Positions 8,712-17,407 of a stretch of 64,000 nt of DNA are shown one piece after another. Origin of the DNA: Rhodospirillaceae bacterium (GTDB lineage Bacteria; Pseudomonadota; Alphaproteobacteria; Reyranellales; Reyranellaceae); assembly GCA_009772935.1 (NCBI GenBank), contig WOUR01000006.1, forward strand, positions 62,001 to 126,000. The letters are read 5' to 3'. Position numbers and translations under genes: made by a program. The first letter of the stretch is position 1. Each line of letters begins with the position of its first letter. The notes beneath the pieces are model-generated. The model made no database searches. It had not been told where the DNA came from and saw only the letters and a program-made list of their open reading frames with translations.

Positions 8712-9595
8712 GCGAGGTGGCGCACCTTCTCGATGAAGGCCTGGGTCGCGGCGGAGGGATCGTCGCGCCGGCAGGCGAGGTTGAGCGGCACCTTGATCGC
8801 GGGTCGCCCGGTGAACGGGCGGTAGGTTACACCTTCCAAGGGCAGCCGGCTGAGCGACGACGGCACGATCGTGATTCCGAGGCCGGCGGCCACGAGATTG
8901 AGGGTCGAGACGATGCGGGGCGCTTCCTGGCTGACATGGGGGCTGAAGCCCGCGGCGCTGCAGGCCGCGATGATGACGTCGTAGAGGCCGCGTCCGTCGG
9001 CCCGGCGATAGAGGATGAAGTCCTCGGACGCGAGGTCCTTGAGGGTGAGCTTCGGTCGGCGCGCGAGCCGGTGGCGCGCCGGCAGGGCGGCCGACATCTC
9101 CTCGTGCAGCAGCTCGTCCACCTGGAGTCCCTGCGAATCGACGAGGCCGGAGCGGATGAAGGCGACATCGAGCCGCTCGTCGCGCAGCGCGGCCAGCAGG
9201 TCGCCCGAACTGTTCTCCTCCAGCACGAAGGAGACGTCGGGCCGCTCGCGGCGGAACTCGCGGATCGCCCGGGCCACCAGCGGGTGAAACGGCGCCGACG
9301 TCGTGAAGCCCACGGCGATGCGGCCCGTCTCGCCGCGCGCCGTGCGGCGCGCCTTCACCGTCGCGCGTTCGACGGCGGCGAGGATCGCCTCGGCGTCGGC
9401 GAGGAAGGAGCGGCCGGCATCGGTCAGGCTGACGCCGCGCGGATGGCGCAGCAGCAGGGCCGCGCCGATCTCCTGCTCCAGGGCGCGGATCTGCTGGCTG
9501 AGCGGCGGCTGCTGCATGTGCAGTGTCTCCGCGGCGCGGGTGACATGGCCCTCATGCGCCACGGCGACGAAATAGCGAAGGTGACGCAGTTCCAT
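8708..9595 (-). CDS. LysR family transcriptional regulator
   Basis: A 295-residue LysR regulator. The winged HTH is MELRHLRYFVAVAHEGHVTRAAETL with PPLSQQIRALE, and a periplasmic-binding-like effector domain starts near residue 90. ATG at 9595 gives the standard MELRHL start; an in-frame ATG two codons earlier (9601) is possible. The gene heads an operon with the DUF488 and alpha/beta hydrolase genes. The AT-rich divergent region towards the TauE-like gene has a TCCA/TGGA dyad (9603-9617) that could be its operator. Confidence 0.9.
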   Translation of the reverse strand: MELRHLRYFVAVAHEGHVTRAAETLHMQQPPLSQQIRALEQEIGAALLLRHPRGVSLTDAGRSFLADAEAILAAVERATVKARRTARGETGRIAVGFTTSAPFHPLVARAIREFRRERPDVSFVLEENSSGDLLAALRDERLDVAFIRSGLVDSQGLQVDELLHEEMSAALPARHRLARRPKLTLKDLASEDFILYRRADGRGLYDVIIAACSAAGFSPHVSQEAPRIVSTLNLVAAGLGITIVPSSLSRLPLEGVTYRPFTGRPAIKVPLNLACRRDDPSAATQAFIEKVRHLA

Positions 9596-9602
9596 GAGCA
9601 TA

Positions 9603-9617
9603 TCCAAATAATATGGA
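9603..9617. promoter_or_regulatory. LysR-type dyad and AT-rich promoter region
   Basis: A short dyad (TCCA, seven bases, TGGA) lies 8 bases from the LysR start codon. It is followed by an AT-rich stretch up to about 9652 that contrasts with the GC-rich surroundings. This is the expected place for the LysR autoregulatory site. The arms are short, so this is a suggestion only. Confidence 0.35.
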
Positions 9618-9671
9618 AACCGCATTTATCATATATTTGAACACTATATAACCCGGCTCTACACAAGCCTT

Positions 9672-9781
9672 CTTCCTCGCCCTGAGGAGCGCGCAGGGCG
9701 CGCGTCTCGAAGGGTGGGCAACGGCTCCGGTGGGTGCCCATGCTTCGAGACGCCGCTGCGCGGCTCCTCAGCATGAGGAAG
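9672..9781. repeat. Dispersed imperfect palindrome (REP-like), copy 1
   Basis: A roughly 110-bp element with long inverted arms. The left arm begins CTTCCTC and contains CTGAGGAGC and GTCTCGAAG; the right arm is its near-complementary mirror ending GAGGAAG. A second copy lies at 41450-41562. Both are intergenic. It would fold into one long RNA hairpin upstream of the TauE-like gene. Confidence 0.8.
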
Positions 9782-9804
9782 CCGTCGGATCGGCGAGGGG
9801 TGAG

Positions 9805-10551
9805 ATGGCGATATCGATGGCCCTTGGGCTGGGCGTTCTGATGGTGTTCACCGCCTTGCTGTCCGGCATCTTCGGCATGGCGGGCGGCATGGTGCTGATC
9901 GGCGTGCTGCTGTTCCTGCTGCCGCTGCCCATGGCCATGGTGCTGCATGCGGTGACGCAGATGGCGTCGAACGGTTGGCGCGCCTTCCTGTGGTGGCGGC
10001 ACATCCAGTGGCGCATCACGACCTTCTACGTGTTGGGGTGCTTCATCGCGGTCGGGCTGTGGTCGCTGACCCTCTACGTACCGGACAAGGCCGTCGCGCT
10101 TCTGATGCTCGGCCTCTCTCCCTTCGTGCTGCGGATCGTGCCGACGCGGCTGATGCCCGCGACCCTGGGACCGGCCCAGGCGGTGGGCGGCGGCATCGCC
10201 TGCATGGCGCTGATGCTGCTGACCGGCGTGACCGGCCCGCTGGTCGACCAGCTCTTCCTGCGCTCGCCGATGAACCGGCAGCAGATCGTGGCAACCAAGG
10301 CTTCGTGCCAGGTGTTCGGCCACGGCTCCAAGCTCCTCTATTTCGGTGCCCTGATCGAGCAGGCCGGCACGGTCGAACCCTGGGTGCTGGTCATGGCGGT
10401 GGGCGCCTCGATGCTCGGCACGTCGCTCGGCAAGCAGGTCCTCGAACGCCTGTCGGATGCCCAGTTCCGCACCTGGGCCGGAAGACTGATCACCGTGCTG
10501 GGTCTCTACTATGTCGGCTATGGCTTGGTGCTGCTGACCGGGATTGCCTAA
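9805..10551 (+). CDS. TauE/SafE (DUF81) family sulfite/anion exporter
   Basis: A 248-residue polytopic membrane protein of the TauE/SafE family, about seven helices. The N-terminal repeat has the family's SGIFGMAGGMVLIGVLLF glycine-rich motif, and helix-loop GTSLGKQVLERLSD occurs near the end. Family members export sulfite, sulfonates or similar anions. ATG at 9805 is preceded by GAGGGGTGAG, a good ribosome site, whereas an upstream GTG frame would read through the palindromic repeat. It is followed directly by two thioesterase genes. Confidence 0.85.
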   Translation: MAISMALGLGVLMVFTALLSGIFGMAGGMVLIGVLLFLLPLPMAMVLHAVTQMASNGWRAFLWWRHIQWRITTFYVLGCFIAVGLWSLTLYVPDKAVALLMLGLSPFVLRIVPTRLMPATLGPAQAVGGGIACMALMLLTGVTGPLVDQLFLRSPMNRQQIVATKASCQVFGHGSKLLYFGALIEQAGTVEPWVLVMAVGASMLGTSLGKQVLERLSDAQFRTWAGRLITVLGLYYVGYGLVLLTGIA

Positions 10552-10559
10552 GATGGCGC

Positions 10560-10982
10560 GTGGACATTCCAGCAGGCTTTCGAGAACTCACTGAGGCGAC
10601 CGGATTCACCGCGGCCAACGGGCCGTGGTTCGAGAAGGTCGAAGGACACAGGGTGTGGCGGGGCTTCAGGCCCGGGCCTCAACATGCCAATGCGCTCGGC
10701 ATCGTGCATGGCGGCATGATGGCGGCCTTCATCGATGCGGCCTTGGGTTCCGTGGTCTATCACGCCATCGACCGGCGCTGCGTCACCCTGAAACTGACGC
10801 TCGACTATCTGACGCCGGCGCGGGTCGGCGACTGGCTGGAGGCAACGGGCGAATTGCTGGGGCACGACGAGCATGTGGCGCAGGTGAGGGGCCGTCTCTA
10901 TGGTCCGCGCCACGATGTACTGGCCGGGCTGGGCGACTTCGCGCTGCTGCGACCGGGACGCCCCCTGAGAGTCCGGAGCTAG
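10560..10982 (+). CDS. PaaI-like hot-dog thioesterase
   Basis: A 140-residue single hot-dog domain. It has the active-site helix block ANALGIVHGGMMAAFIDAAL, the strand RCVTLKLTLDYLTPARVGD and a typical C-terminal strand. Such enzymes hydrolyse acyl-CoA thioesters, often aromatic ones. The only plausible start is GTG at 10560, eight bases after the TauE stop, with no strong Shine-Dalgarno. It is followed with a one-base gap by a second thioesterase, so the pair may act as a heteromer or on related substrates. Confidence 0.8.
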   Translation: MDIPAGFRELTEATGFTAANGPWFEKVEGHRVWRGFRPGPQHANALGIVHGGMMAAFIDAALGSVVYHAIDRRCVTLKLTLDYLTPARVGDWLEATGELLGHDEHVAQVRGRLYGPRHDVLAGLGDFALLRPGRPLRVRS

Positions 10983-10983
10983 A

Positions 10984-11487
10984 GTGTCTTCTTCCGAAAT
11001 TTCCGACAATCCGCCCGAAGGTTTCAAACTCGTCGATTTCGCCCGCGGCCGGCCCGAGCCCACCTTCAACACCCATGTCGGCAACATGTACGTCAAGCGC
11101 GGCGAGAAGGGCACGCGCGACGAGTTCGTGCTGGCGATCCGCGTGCAGCAGAACATGTGCAACCCGGCCGGCGGCCTGCACGGCGGCATGATGATGACCG
11201 TTGCCGACCTCGTGGGGACGATGGGCGGCGGCTATCTCGCCGGCCTGCGCAAGTTCCTGCCGACCGTCAGCATGACCTTCGACTTCGTGGCGCCGGCGCG
11301 GGTCGGTGACTGGGTCGAGGGCCGCGCCGAGCTGATCCGCCAGACGCGCACGTTGCTCTTCACCAACATCTACCTGACGGTGGGCGACCAGAAGATCCTG
11401 CGCGCCTCGTCGATCGCCAAGATCTCGTCCGGCGACGGTACAGGTTACACGAAGACCGACGCTAGCGCCCCGGCGGGCGCGACCTGA
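10984..11487 (+). CDS. PaaI family thioesterase
   Basis: A 167-residue hot-dog thioesterase with the motif CNPAGGLHGGMMMTVADLVG and the paired strand VSMTFDFVAPARVGDWVEG. It starts at GTG 10984, one base after the previous thioesterase stop, so translational coupling is likely. Its sequence differs clearly from its neighbour, so a recent duplication is unlikely. Its stop converges on, and overlaps, the LysR gene end at 11462. Confidence 0.85.
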   Translation: MSSSEISDNPPEGFKLVDFARGRPEPTFNTHVGNMYVKRGEKGTRDEFVLAIRVQQNMCNPAGGLHGGMMMTVADLVGTMGGGYLAGLRKFLPTVSMTFDFVAPARVGDWVEGRAELIRQTRTLLFTNIYLTVGDQKILRASSIAKISSGDGTGYTKTDASAPAGAT

Positions 11488-12361
11488 GGGACGACTTCAA
11501 GAAATCGACGAACGAGGTGACGCGGGCCGAGATGCCGCGTCGCGCCGGCACCAAAGCGAGGATGTCGGCGCCCTCGAACGACCACGGCGCCAGCACCCGT
11601 TTGAGTTCGCCGCGCTTCACGAAGGGGCCGGCGTCCCATTGCGAGCGCAGCATGAGGCCGAGGCCGGCCAGGGCCCAGTTGCGCACGACCTCGCCGTCGT
11701 TGCTGGTCAAGGTCGGCGTCACGCGCACGGCGCCGCTGCGACCACCGCGGCGATGGCGCCACAAGGTCACGTCCTCGTTGTTCTCGCGCACGCAGAGGCA
11801 ATCGTGCTGCAGCAGGTCGCGCGGATCTTCCGGCGTGCCGCGCCGGTCGAGATAGGCGGGCGCGGCGCACACCCAGCGGTCGTTGCGCGCCAGCACGTGC
11901 GCGATCCAGGTCGAATCGCGCACCGCGCCGATATGCACGACGACGTCGGCATCCTCGCTGTCGGTCCAGGGACGTTCCGAAAGATCGAGCGTCACGCGGA
12001 TCGCCTCGTGCCGTTCGGCGAACCGAGCAACCAGCGGCGCCACGTGCAGCCGGCCGAAGCCGAAGGGCGCGACCACCCGCAACGGTCCTGAGAGCGCGCC
12101 GCCCTCCTGGCCGAGCAGCTCGGTGAGCGCGCCCATGCGGGCCAGCATCGCCTGCGCCTCGCTCACCAGATGCTCGCCTTCGCCGGTGAAACGCACGCGA
12201 CGCGAGCTGCGCACCACGAGGCTGACGCCGAGCGCCTGTTCGAGCTTCTTGAGGCGCAGCGAGAGCGCGGGAGGCGTGACGTTGAGCGACCGCGCCGCGC
12301 CGCTCAGCGAGCCGGTGCGTGCCAGGGCTTCCATGAACTGCAGGTCGGCCAGCGTGATCAT
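11462..12361 (-). CDS. LysR family transcriptional regulator
   Basis: A 299-residue LysR regulator with the N-terminal HTH (LADLQFMEALARTGSLSGAARSL, PPALSLRLKKLEQALG) and an effector domain. It diverges from the HAD hydrolase and Bug-transporter genes, which are the obvious candidates for control. The start codon abuts a perfect 7-bp inverted repeat. Its 3' end overlaps the thioesterase gene by 26 bases in convergent orientation. Confidence 0.92.
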   Translation of the reverse strand: MITLADLQFMEALARTGSLSGAARSLNVTPPALSLRLKKLEQALGVSLVVRSSRRVRFTGEGEHLVSEAQAMLARMGALTELLGQEGGALSGPLRVVAPFGFGRLHVAPLVARFAERHEAIRVTLDLSERPWTDSEDADVVVHIGAVRDSTWIAHVLARNDRWVCAAPAYLDRRGTPEDPRDLLQHDCLCVRENNEDVTLWRHRRGGRSGAVRVTPTLTSNDGEVVRNWALAGLGLMLRSQWDAGPFVKRGELKRVLAPWSFEGADILALVPARRGISARVTSFVDFLKSSLRSRPPGR

Positions 12362-12380
12362 TCAGTTTTCCTTAACTGAA
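12361..12380. promoter_or_regulatory. Perfect inverted repeat, likely LysR operator
   Basis: TTCAGTT, six bases, then AACTGAA: a perfect 7-bp dyad touching the ATG of the LysR gene in the 70-bp divergent spacer. Position and size fit a LysR autoregulatory box that could also control the HAD/Bug operon. The site overlaps the regulator's start, so binding should repress the regulator itself. Confidence 0.65.
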
Positions 12381-12431
12381 CTGTTCGTCTGATTTAAGCA
12401 CCAACGGCCTGCGGCTTGCTACGTTGGCGGC

Positions 12432-13070
12432 ATGACGACGACCTTTCCCAAAGCCGTGCTCTTCGATCTGCTGACGGCGCTTCTCGACTCCTGGACCCTG
12501 TGGAACAACGTGGCGGGCTCGGAAGAGCGCGGCCGCGCCTGGCGGGCCGAGTATCTTCGGCTGACCTATGGTTGCGGCACGTACGTGCCCTACGAACGGC
12601 TCGTGCGCGAAGCGGCGGTGGCGACCGGTCTGCCGGCTGACGCAGCGGATGCACTGGAGACGCGCTGGCTCGAACTGCTGCCGTGGAGCGGCGCGCAGGC
12701 AGCGCTCGACGCGTTGGCCGGCCGCACCAAACTCGGCGTGGTCACAAACTGCTCGATCCGCCTTGGCCGGCAGGCGGCGGAGCGGCTTCGGACACGCTGG
12801 GACTGCATCATCACCGCCGAGGAGGCCGGTTGCTACAAGCCCGACCCGCGTCCATATCGCCAGGCGCTCGCGACGCTGGGCGTCGCGCCCGGCGAGGCGA
12901 CCTTCGTCGCGGGTTCCGGTTACGACCTGTTCGGCACCTCAGCCGTCGGTCTCAGGACCTACTGGCACAACCGCGTCGGCCTCGCGCGCCCTGAGGGCGC
13001 GCCGAAAGCCGCCCTCGAGCGGCCGACGCTCGACGATCTTCTCCCCTGGCTGGAAGGACGTTTGTCATGA
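12432..13070 (+). CDS. HAD superfamily hydrolase, haloacid dehalogenase type II-like
   Basis: A 212-residue HAD protein. Motif I is AVLFDLLTALLDS, with the nucleophilic Asp and the Thr four residues later as in L-2-haloacid dehalogenases. Motif II is VVTNCS, motif III the Lys in YKPDPRPY, and motif IV AGSGYDLFG, where one acidic residue usual in phosphatases is replaced. The substrate is unknown. The 3' end overlaps the following Bug gene by four bases, so they are coupled. Confidence 0.82.
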   Translation: MTTTFPKAVLFDLLTALLDSWTLWNNVAGSEERGRAWRAEYLRLTYGCGTYVPYERLVREAAVATGLPADAADALETRWLELLPWSGAQAALDALAGRTKLGVVTNCSIRLGRQAAERLRTRWDCIITAEEAGCYKPDPRPYRQALATLGVAPGEATFVAGSGYDLFGTSAVGLRTYWHNRVGLARPEGAPKAALERPTLDDLLPWLEGRLS

Positions 13071-14041
13071 TCTTGCGCCGACTTCTGCTCACGCTCGCAC
13101 CGCTGCTGCTGGCCGCCGGCTCGGCCACCGCCCAGAGCTTCCCCACCAAGCCGCTCACGCTGATCGTGCCCTTCCCGGCCGGCGGCCCCAGCGATGCGCT
13201 GGCCCGCGCACTCGCGCAGGGCATGGCGGCAGATCTCAAGCAGACCGTCGTGGTCGAGAATATCGGCGGCGCCAGCGGCACGATCGGACTGACCAAACTC
13301 GTGAACGCCGCGCCCGACGGCTATACGATCGGCTTCGGCACGATCGGCACGCACGTCGCCAACGCCGCCCTGTTCAAGAAGCTGCCCTACGATCCGCTGA
13401 CGGGGTTCGAGCCGATCGGCCTCGCCGGCATGGCGCCGCTGCTGCTGGTCGCCAAGGCCAGCCTGCCGGCCTCGAACCTCAAGGAGTTCGTCGCCTATGC
13501 CGAGAAGAACAAGGCAGGCATGACCTATGGCAGTGCGGGCGTCGGTTCGATCTCCCACTATGCCTGCGTCGTGCTGCTGTCGGCGCTCAAGCTCAACATC
13601 ACCCATGTGCCCTATCGCGGCGTGGCGCCGGCGATGAACGACCTGATGGGCGGCCACATCGATTTCATGTGCGACCAGACGACGACGGCGCTGCCGCAGA
13701 TCGCCGGCGGCAAGATCAAGGCGCTCGCCGTGTTGAGCGACCAGCCTCTGACGCAGCTTCCGGGCGTCGCGACGGCGGCCAGCCAGGGCTACGACGTGAA
13801 CCTGCGCTCATGGAACGCGCTGTTCGCGCCCAAGGGCACGCCGCAGCCGGTCGCGGCGCGGCTGAACGAGGCGCTGCGGGTGGCCGTGGCCGATCCGGCG
13901 CTGGTCAAGCAGATGACCGCCGTCGGTGTCGATCTGCCGTCGCCGGACGCGTTGCAGCCGGCTACCGTGACGACGCTGATCGCGCGCGGGCTGGAGAAGG
14001 ACGTGCCGGCGCTCAAGGCGCGCGGCGAGTATCTCGACTGA
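13067..14041 (+). CDS. Bug family tripartite tricarboxylate transporter substrate-binding protein
   Basis: A 324-residue periplasmic binding protein. The signal peptide (about residues 1-24, ending ATAQS) is followed by the Bug landmarks FPTKPLTLIVPFPAGGPSD, the VVVENIGGASGTIG loop and THVPYRGVAPAMNDLMGG. Bug proteins capture carboxylates for TctAB or act in sensing; no membrane subunits lie nearby, as is usual for orphan Bugs. It is flanked by the HAD hydrolase and the D-threonine-aldolase-like gene, hinting at uptake and breakdown of a hydroxy- or halo-acid. Confidence 0.93.
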   Translation: MILRRLLLTLAPLLLAAGSATAQSFPTKPLTLIVPFPAGGPSDALARALAQGMAADLKQTVVVENIGGASGTIGLTKLVNAAPDGYTIGFGTIGTHVANAALFKKLPYDPLTGFEPIGLAGMAPLLLVAKASLPASNLKEFVAYAEKNKAGMTYGSAGVGSISHYACVVLLSALKLNITHVPYRGVAPAMNDLMGGHIDFMCDQTTTALPQIAGGKIKALAVLSDQPLTQLPGVATAASQGYDVNLRSWNALFAPKGTPQPVAARLNEALRVAVADPALVKQMTAVGVDLPSPDALQPATVTTLIARGLEKDVPALKARGEYLD

Positions 14042-14061
14042 AGGGTGGAAACTTGAAGTTG

Positions 14062-15186
14062 ATGGACATCGAGACCCCGGCGGCGCTGATCGACCGGCGC
14101 CGCATGGAAGGCAACATCGCGCGCATGCAGGGTCATCTCTCGTCGCTCGGCGTGCGCCTGCGCCCGCATGTGAAGACCTCGAAATGCATCGAGGTCGCAC
14201 GGGCCCAGCAGGCGGCGGGCGCCGTGGGCATCACCGTCTCGACCCTGAAGGAGGCCGAGCAGTTCTTCGCCGCGGGCTTCGGCGACGTGCTCTATGCGGT
14301 CTGCATCGTGCCGGACAAGCTCGACCGCGCGTTGGCGCTGATCCGCAAGGGTTGCGCGCTGACCCTGCTGGTCGATTCGGTGGCGGCGGCCGAGGCCGTC
14401 GTGGCCAAGGGCAAGGCCGCCGACCAGAAATTCGATGTCATGATCGAGATCGATTCCGACGGGCATCGCTCGGGCGTGCAGCCGGAGGCGCCGGAGCTGA
14501 TCGCGATCGGCAAGGTGCTGCAGGCGGGCGGGGCGACGGTGAAGGGCGTGCTGACCCATGCCGGCAGTTCCTATGACCTCGACACGCCGGCGGCGTTGCA
14601 GGCGCTGGCTGAGCAGGAGCGGGCGCTTTGCGTACGCGCCGCCGAGCGCCTGCGCGACGCGGGCATCGCCTGCCCGGAGGTCAGCATCGGCTCGACGCCG
14701 ACGGCGATCTCGGCACAGCATCTCGAAGGCGTCACCGAAGTGCGGGCCGGCGTCTACGTCTTCTTCGATCTCGTGATGTCCAACGTCGGTGTCTGCACGC
14801 CGCAGGACGTGGCGCTCTCGGTACTGACCGAGGTGATCGGTCACCAGCCCGAGAAGGGCTGGGTGATCGTCGATGCGGGCTGGATGGCGATGAGCCGCGA
14901 CCGCGGCACGCAGCGCCAGAAGATCGACTACGGCTACGGCGCCGTGTGCGACGTCGAGGGCAACCCGATCGACGGGCTGATCGTGTCGGGCGCCAACCAG
15001 GAGCACGGCATCGTCTCGCTCCGCGACGGCGCGACCGACGCCGGCGTGGTCGAGCGCTTTCCCATCGGCACGAAGCTCCGCATCCTGCCCAACCACGCCT
15101 GCGCCACCGGCGCGCAGTATCCGTCCTACGTTGCGGTGACGCCTGACGGCGACGCGACGCCCTGGCCTCGCTTCCAGGGGTGGTAG
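14062..15186 (+). CDS. D-threonine aldolase / D-serine dehydratase-like PLP enzyme (DSD1 family)
   Basis: A 374-residue protein of the alanine-racemase-fold DSD1/D-threonine aldolase family. The PLP lysine is in LRPHVKTSK, near residue 40. The C-terminal metal ligands His and Cys occur in PNHACAT, as in D-serine dehydratases. These enzymes cleave or dehydrate D-hydroxy amino acids. A TTG three codons upstream (14053) has a better-spaced ribosome site, AAGGGTGG, and may be the true start. It follows the Bug gene after about 20 bases and is probably in that operon. Confidence 0.88.
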   Translation: MDIETPAALIDRRRMEGNIARMQGHLSSLGVRLRPHVKTSKCIEVARAQQAAGAVGITVSTLKEAEQFFAAGFGDVLYAVCIVPDKLDRALALIRKGCALTLLVDSVAAAEAVVAKGKAADQKFDVMIEIDSDGHRSGVQPEAPELIAIGKVLQAGGATVKGVLTHAGSSYDLDTPAALQALAEQERALCVRAAERLRDAGIACPEVSIGSTPTAISAQHLEGVTEVRAGVYVFFDLVMSNVGVCTPQDVALSVLTEVIGHQPEKGWVIVDAGWMAMSRDRGTQRQKIDYGYGAVCDVEGNPIDGLIVSGANQEHGIVSLRDGATDAGVVERFPIGTKLRILPNHACATGAQYPSYVAVTPDGDATPWPRFQGW

Positions 15187-15187
15187 G

Positions 15188-15886
15188 CTAAACCGTCGCG
15201 CCGAAGTGGCTGCCGAGCGCGCGGCGGCCTGAATCCGTGAGGCGCACGGTGCGGCTGCGACGGAGGCGCTCGGCCCAGCCGCGCTTGAAGAAGGTGTCGG
15301 CGATGGCGGCGCCCAGGGCGCCCGAGATGTGCGGCCGGCGTTCGCTCCAGTCGAGGCACTGGCGCGCGAAGTGCCGGGTGCTCGCGTGGCGCGCCGTGCC
15401 GAGATCGACGCCGAGCCTGTCGCAGAACAGTTCGCCCGATGGCGTAAGCTGCCAGTCGCGCGGGCCCTTGGGTTCGAGATGGCCCTGTCGGGTGAGCGAA
15501 TCGGTGACGGCGATGCCGACCTGGCCCGCGAGATGGTCGTAGCAGGTGCGGCAGAAGCGGAGATCGGGATCGCGCCGCCACGCCGCGCTCTTCGACGCCG
15601 GCGCCGCGCGCGTGCCGGCTAGCGCCATCAGCGATTCGATGGCATGCGCCACCTCGGGCGAGGCGAGCCGATAGAAGCGGTTTCGGCCCTGGGCGCGGGC
15701 CGCCAGCAGGTTGGCCTCGACCATGCGCGCGAGGTGACCGCTCGCCGTCTGGGCGGTGATGCCGGCCGTGTGGGCGAGGTCCGACGCGGTGTGGGCGCGG
15801 CCGTCCATCAGCAGCGACAGCATCGAGGCGCGCGCCGGATCGCCCATCAGGGCGGCGATCTCGGACAGGGCATTCACGGTGGTCAT
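15188..15886 (-). CDS. ArsR family winged-HTH regulator with C-terminal extension
   Basis: A 232-residue protein. The first 90 residues form an ArsR winged helix (ALMGDPARASMLSLLMDGRAHTASDLAHTAGI, QTASGHLARMVEANLL). The rest is a conserved extension with a Cys-x-x-Cys (RFCRTCYDHLAG) seen in a long ArsR subfamily. The Cys pair could bind metal or sense redox or ligand, which is an inference. It converges on the D-threonine-aldolase-like gene with a one-base gap. Confidence 0.88.
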   Translation of the reverse strand: MTTVNALSEIAALMGDPARASMLSLLMDGRAHTASDLAHTAGITAQTASGHLARMVEANLLAARAQGRNRFYRLASPEVAHAIESLMALAGTRAAPASKSAAWRRDPDLRFCRTCYDHLAGQVGIAVTDSLTRQGHLEPKGPRDWQLTPSGELFCDRLGVDLGTARHASTRHFARQCLDWSERRPHISGALGAAIADTFFKRGWAERLRRSRTVRLTDSGRRALGSHFGATV

Positions 15887-15950
15887 GGTGAAACTCTAGG
15901 CGCGGCCGTGAGCGGTCGCCATGGTCAATCGTTCGGCCACGACCGAAGTA

Positions 15951-16310
15951 TCATCGCCACTTCGGATTGGCGATGGCGATCTTGTCGGCGATGGTGGCTT
16001 CGAGATGCGTCATCAGGGCGGTGTCGCTCTCGTCGCGTTCGCCGCTGCGCAGCTGGCGCGCCAGCTCGCGGTTCAATTCGTCGAGCGTCGCTTTGCGCCC
16101 CAGCAGCGCGACGAGACGCTCGTGCTCGCGGCTATCGGCGGCCGGTCCGAGACGCACCTCGCGTTCGAGGATGGCGAGCGAGTTCACGGCGACCCGCATC
16201 TGGAAGCCGAGCCGTGCTTCGGTGCGGTCGAGCGCGGGCGTCGCTTCCTCGCGCAAGAAGTCGGCGATGGCGGCCAGCAACTCGGCGGCGGTGGGGCGGT
16301 CCTGGGCCAA
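15951..16310 (-). CDS. DUF6285-like protein
   Basis: A 119-residue helical protein beginning AQDRPTAAELLAAIADFL and rich in charged helices (Glu/Arg). It resembles the small DUF6285 proteins usually encoded next to phosphotransferase and acyl-CoA dehydrogenase genes. Start is TTG at 16310, two bases after the phosphotransferase stop, so the genes are coupled. No catalytic motif is visible and the function is unknown. Confidence 0.7.
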   Translation of the reverse strand: MAQDRPTAAELLAAIADFLREEATPALDRTEARLGFQMRVAVNSLAILEREVRLGPAADSREHERLVALLGRKATLDELNRELARQLRSGERDESDTALMTHLEATIADKIAIANPKWR

Positions 16311-16312
16311 GA

Positions 16313-17338
16313 TCAGGCTCCCTGCTTCAGAAGTTGCAACAGGTCGACTTCGGTCTCGACCGCGCGGCGGCCGATCGAGGCATGCTCCATCGACTTGATG
16401 GAGCCCGAGAGATGCTTCCACGCCTGGTTGAGGCAGATGATGCCCCAGTGCACTGTGCCGAAGACTTCCCACCAGTGCGCACGGACGGGATCGACGGTGC
16501 CGCCACCGGCCCGCTCGTAGGCGGCCCACAATTCCTCGCGGCTGCCGAAGCCGCCGGCCGGCTTGTCGATCGCGCCGAAGCGCCAGCTCTTCACGCACAG
16601 CCAGCCGAGATCCTCAACCGGGTCGCCGAGATGGGCGAGCTCCCAGTCGAGGATGGTCGTCACGCCGGTCTCGTCGACCAGATAGTTGCCGGTCCGGTAG
16701 TCGCCATGCACCAGCACCGGCCGGTCGAGCGGCGCGGGCTTGCGCCGGTCGAGCCAAGTAAGGGCCAGTTCGAAGACCGGCTGCGGCTGGGCCAGCGCGT
16801 CCAGCGAGCGGCGGAGCCCGGCGATATGGTCGGCCGCCTCGCGCCGCATGAGGGGCGGCAGGGTGGCGGGATCGGTCGCATGGATGCGCGCCAGGATTTC
16901 CCCGAGCTGGCCCGCGATCCTTCCACGCGCCGCTTCATAAGGAGCATCGCGCAGCAGCTTGCGCGCAATCGCAATGCCGCCGACCCGGCGCATCACATAA
17001 GCCTCGCCCAGCCCGTCCCGCGGAGTGAGCTCGAACAGCGGCTCGGGCGCGCGCACGCCGGCATCGTGGGCCGCGCGCAGCACGCGGAACTCGGTGGCGC
17101 GGTCGATGGCGACGGCCCGTTCGCGCTCGGTCTTGCCTTGGGCCGGCGGATCGCGGCGCAGGATCAGCGCGTGGCGCTCGCCGTTCACCACGGCATCGAA
17201 GCTCCAGGTCTGGCGAGAGGCGCCGCCGGACTGACGGGACAGGTCTTCGATGGCGGCGGGCGCGCCGAAGTGGCGATGGGTCGCCTCGCCGAGGACGCGA
17301 GCGACGGTTTCTGTTTCAGTCGACGTGTGAACGTTCAT
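16313..17338 (-). CDS. Phosphotransferase family protein (aminoglycoside-phosphotransferase fold, ACAD10/11-like)
   Basis: A 341-residue kinase-fold protein. The catalytic loop is VLVHGDYRTGNYLVD and the metal motif ILDWELAHLGDP, and the N-terminal region carries a degenerate nucleotide-binding loop (SRQSGGASRQTWSF). In alphaproteobacteria such genes sit with acyl-CoA dehydrogenases and probably phosphorylate hydroxyacyl-CoA intermediates. Here the partners are a DUF6285 protein and the divergent MaoC-like hydratase. Confidence 0.88.
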   Translation of the reverse strand: MNVHTSTETETVARVLGEATHRHFGAPAAIEDLSRQSGGASRQTWSFDAVVNGERHALILRRDPPAQGKTERERAVAIDRATEFRVLRAAHDAGVRAPEPLFELTPRDGLGEAYVMRRVGGIAIARKLLRDAPYEAARGRIAGQLGEILARIHATDPATLPPLMRREAADHIAGLRRSLDALAQPQPVFELALTWLDRRKPAPLDRPVLVHGDYRTGNYLVDETGVTTILDWELAHLGDPVEDLGWLCVKSWRFGAIDKPAGGFGSREELWAAYERAGGGTVDPVRAHWWEVFGTVHWGIICLNQAWKHLSGSIKSMEHASIGRRAVETEVDLLQLLKQGA

Positions 17339-17407
17339 TTACCGGGACTGTGGCACAGGCTCCGCCGCATGGTAAGAGGACCGCGCCAACTGGGGAGATC
17401 AAGCAAA

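Noticed and set aside
12568-15186. An 872-residue frame joining the HAD region to the PLP enzyme
   Set aside because: Its first 490 residues are out of frame with the HAD and Bug genes and low in complexity. Only the last 374 residues are a real protein.
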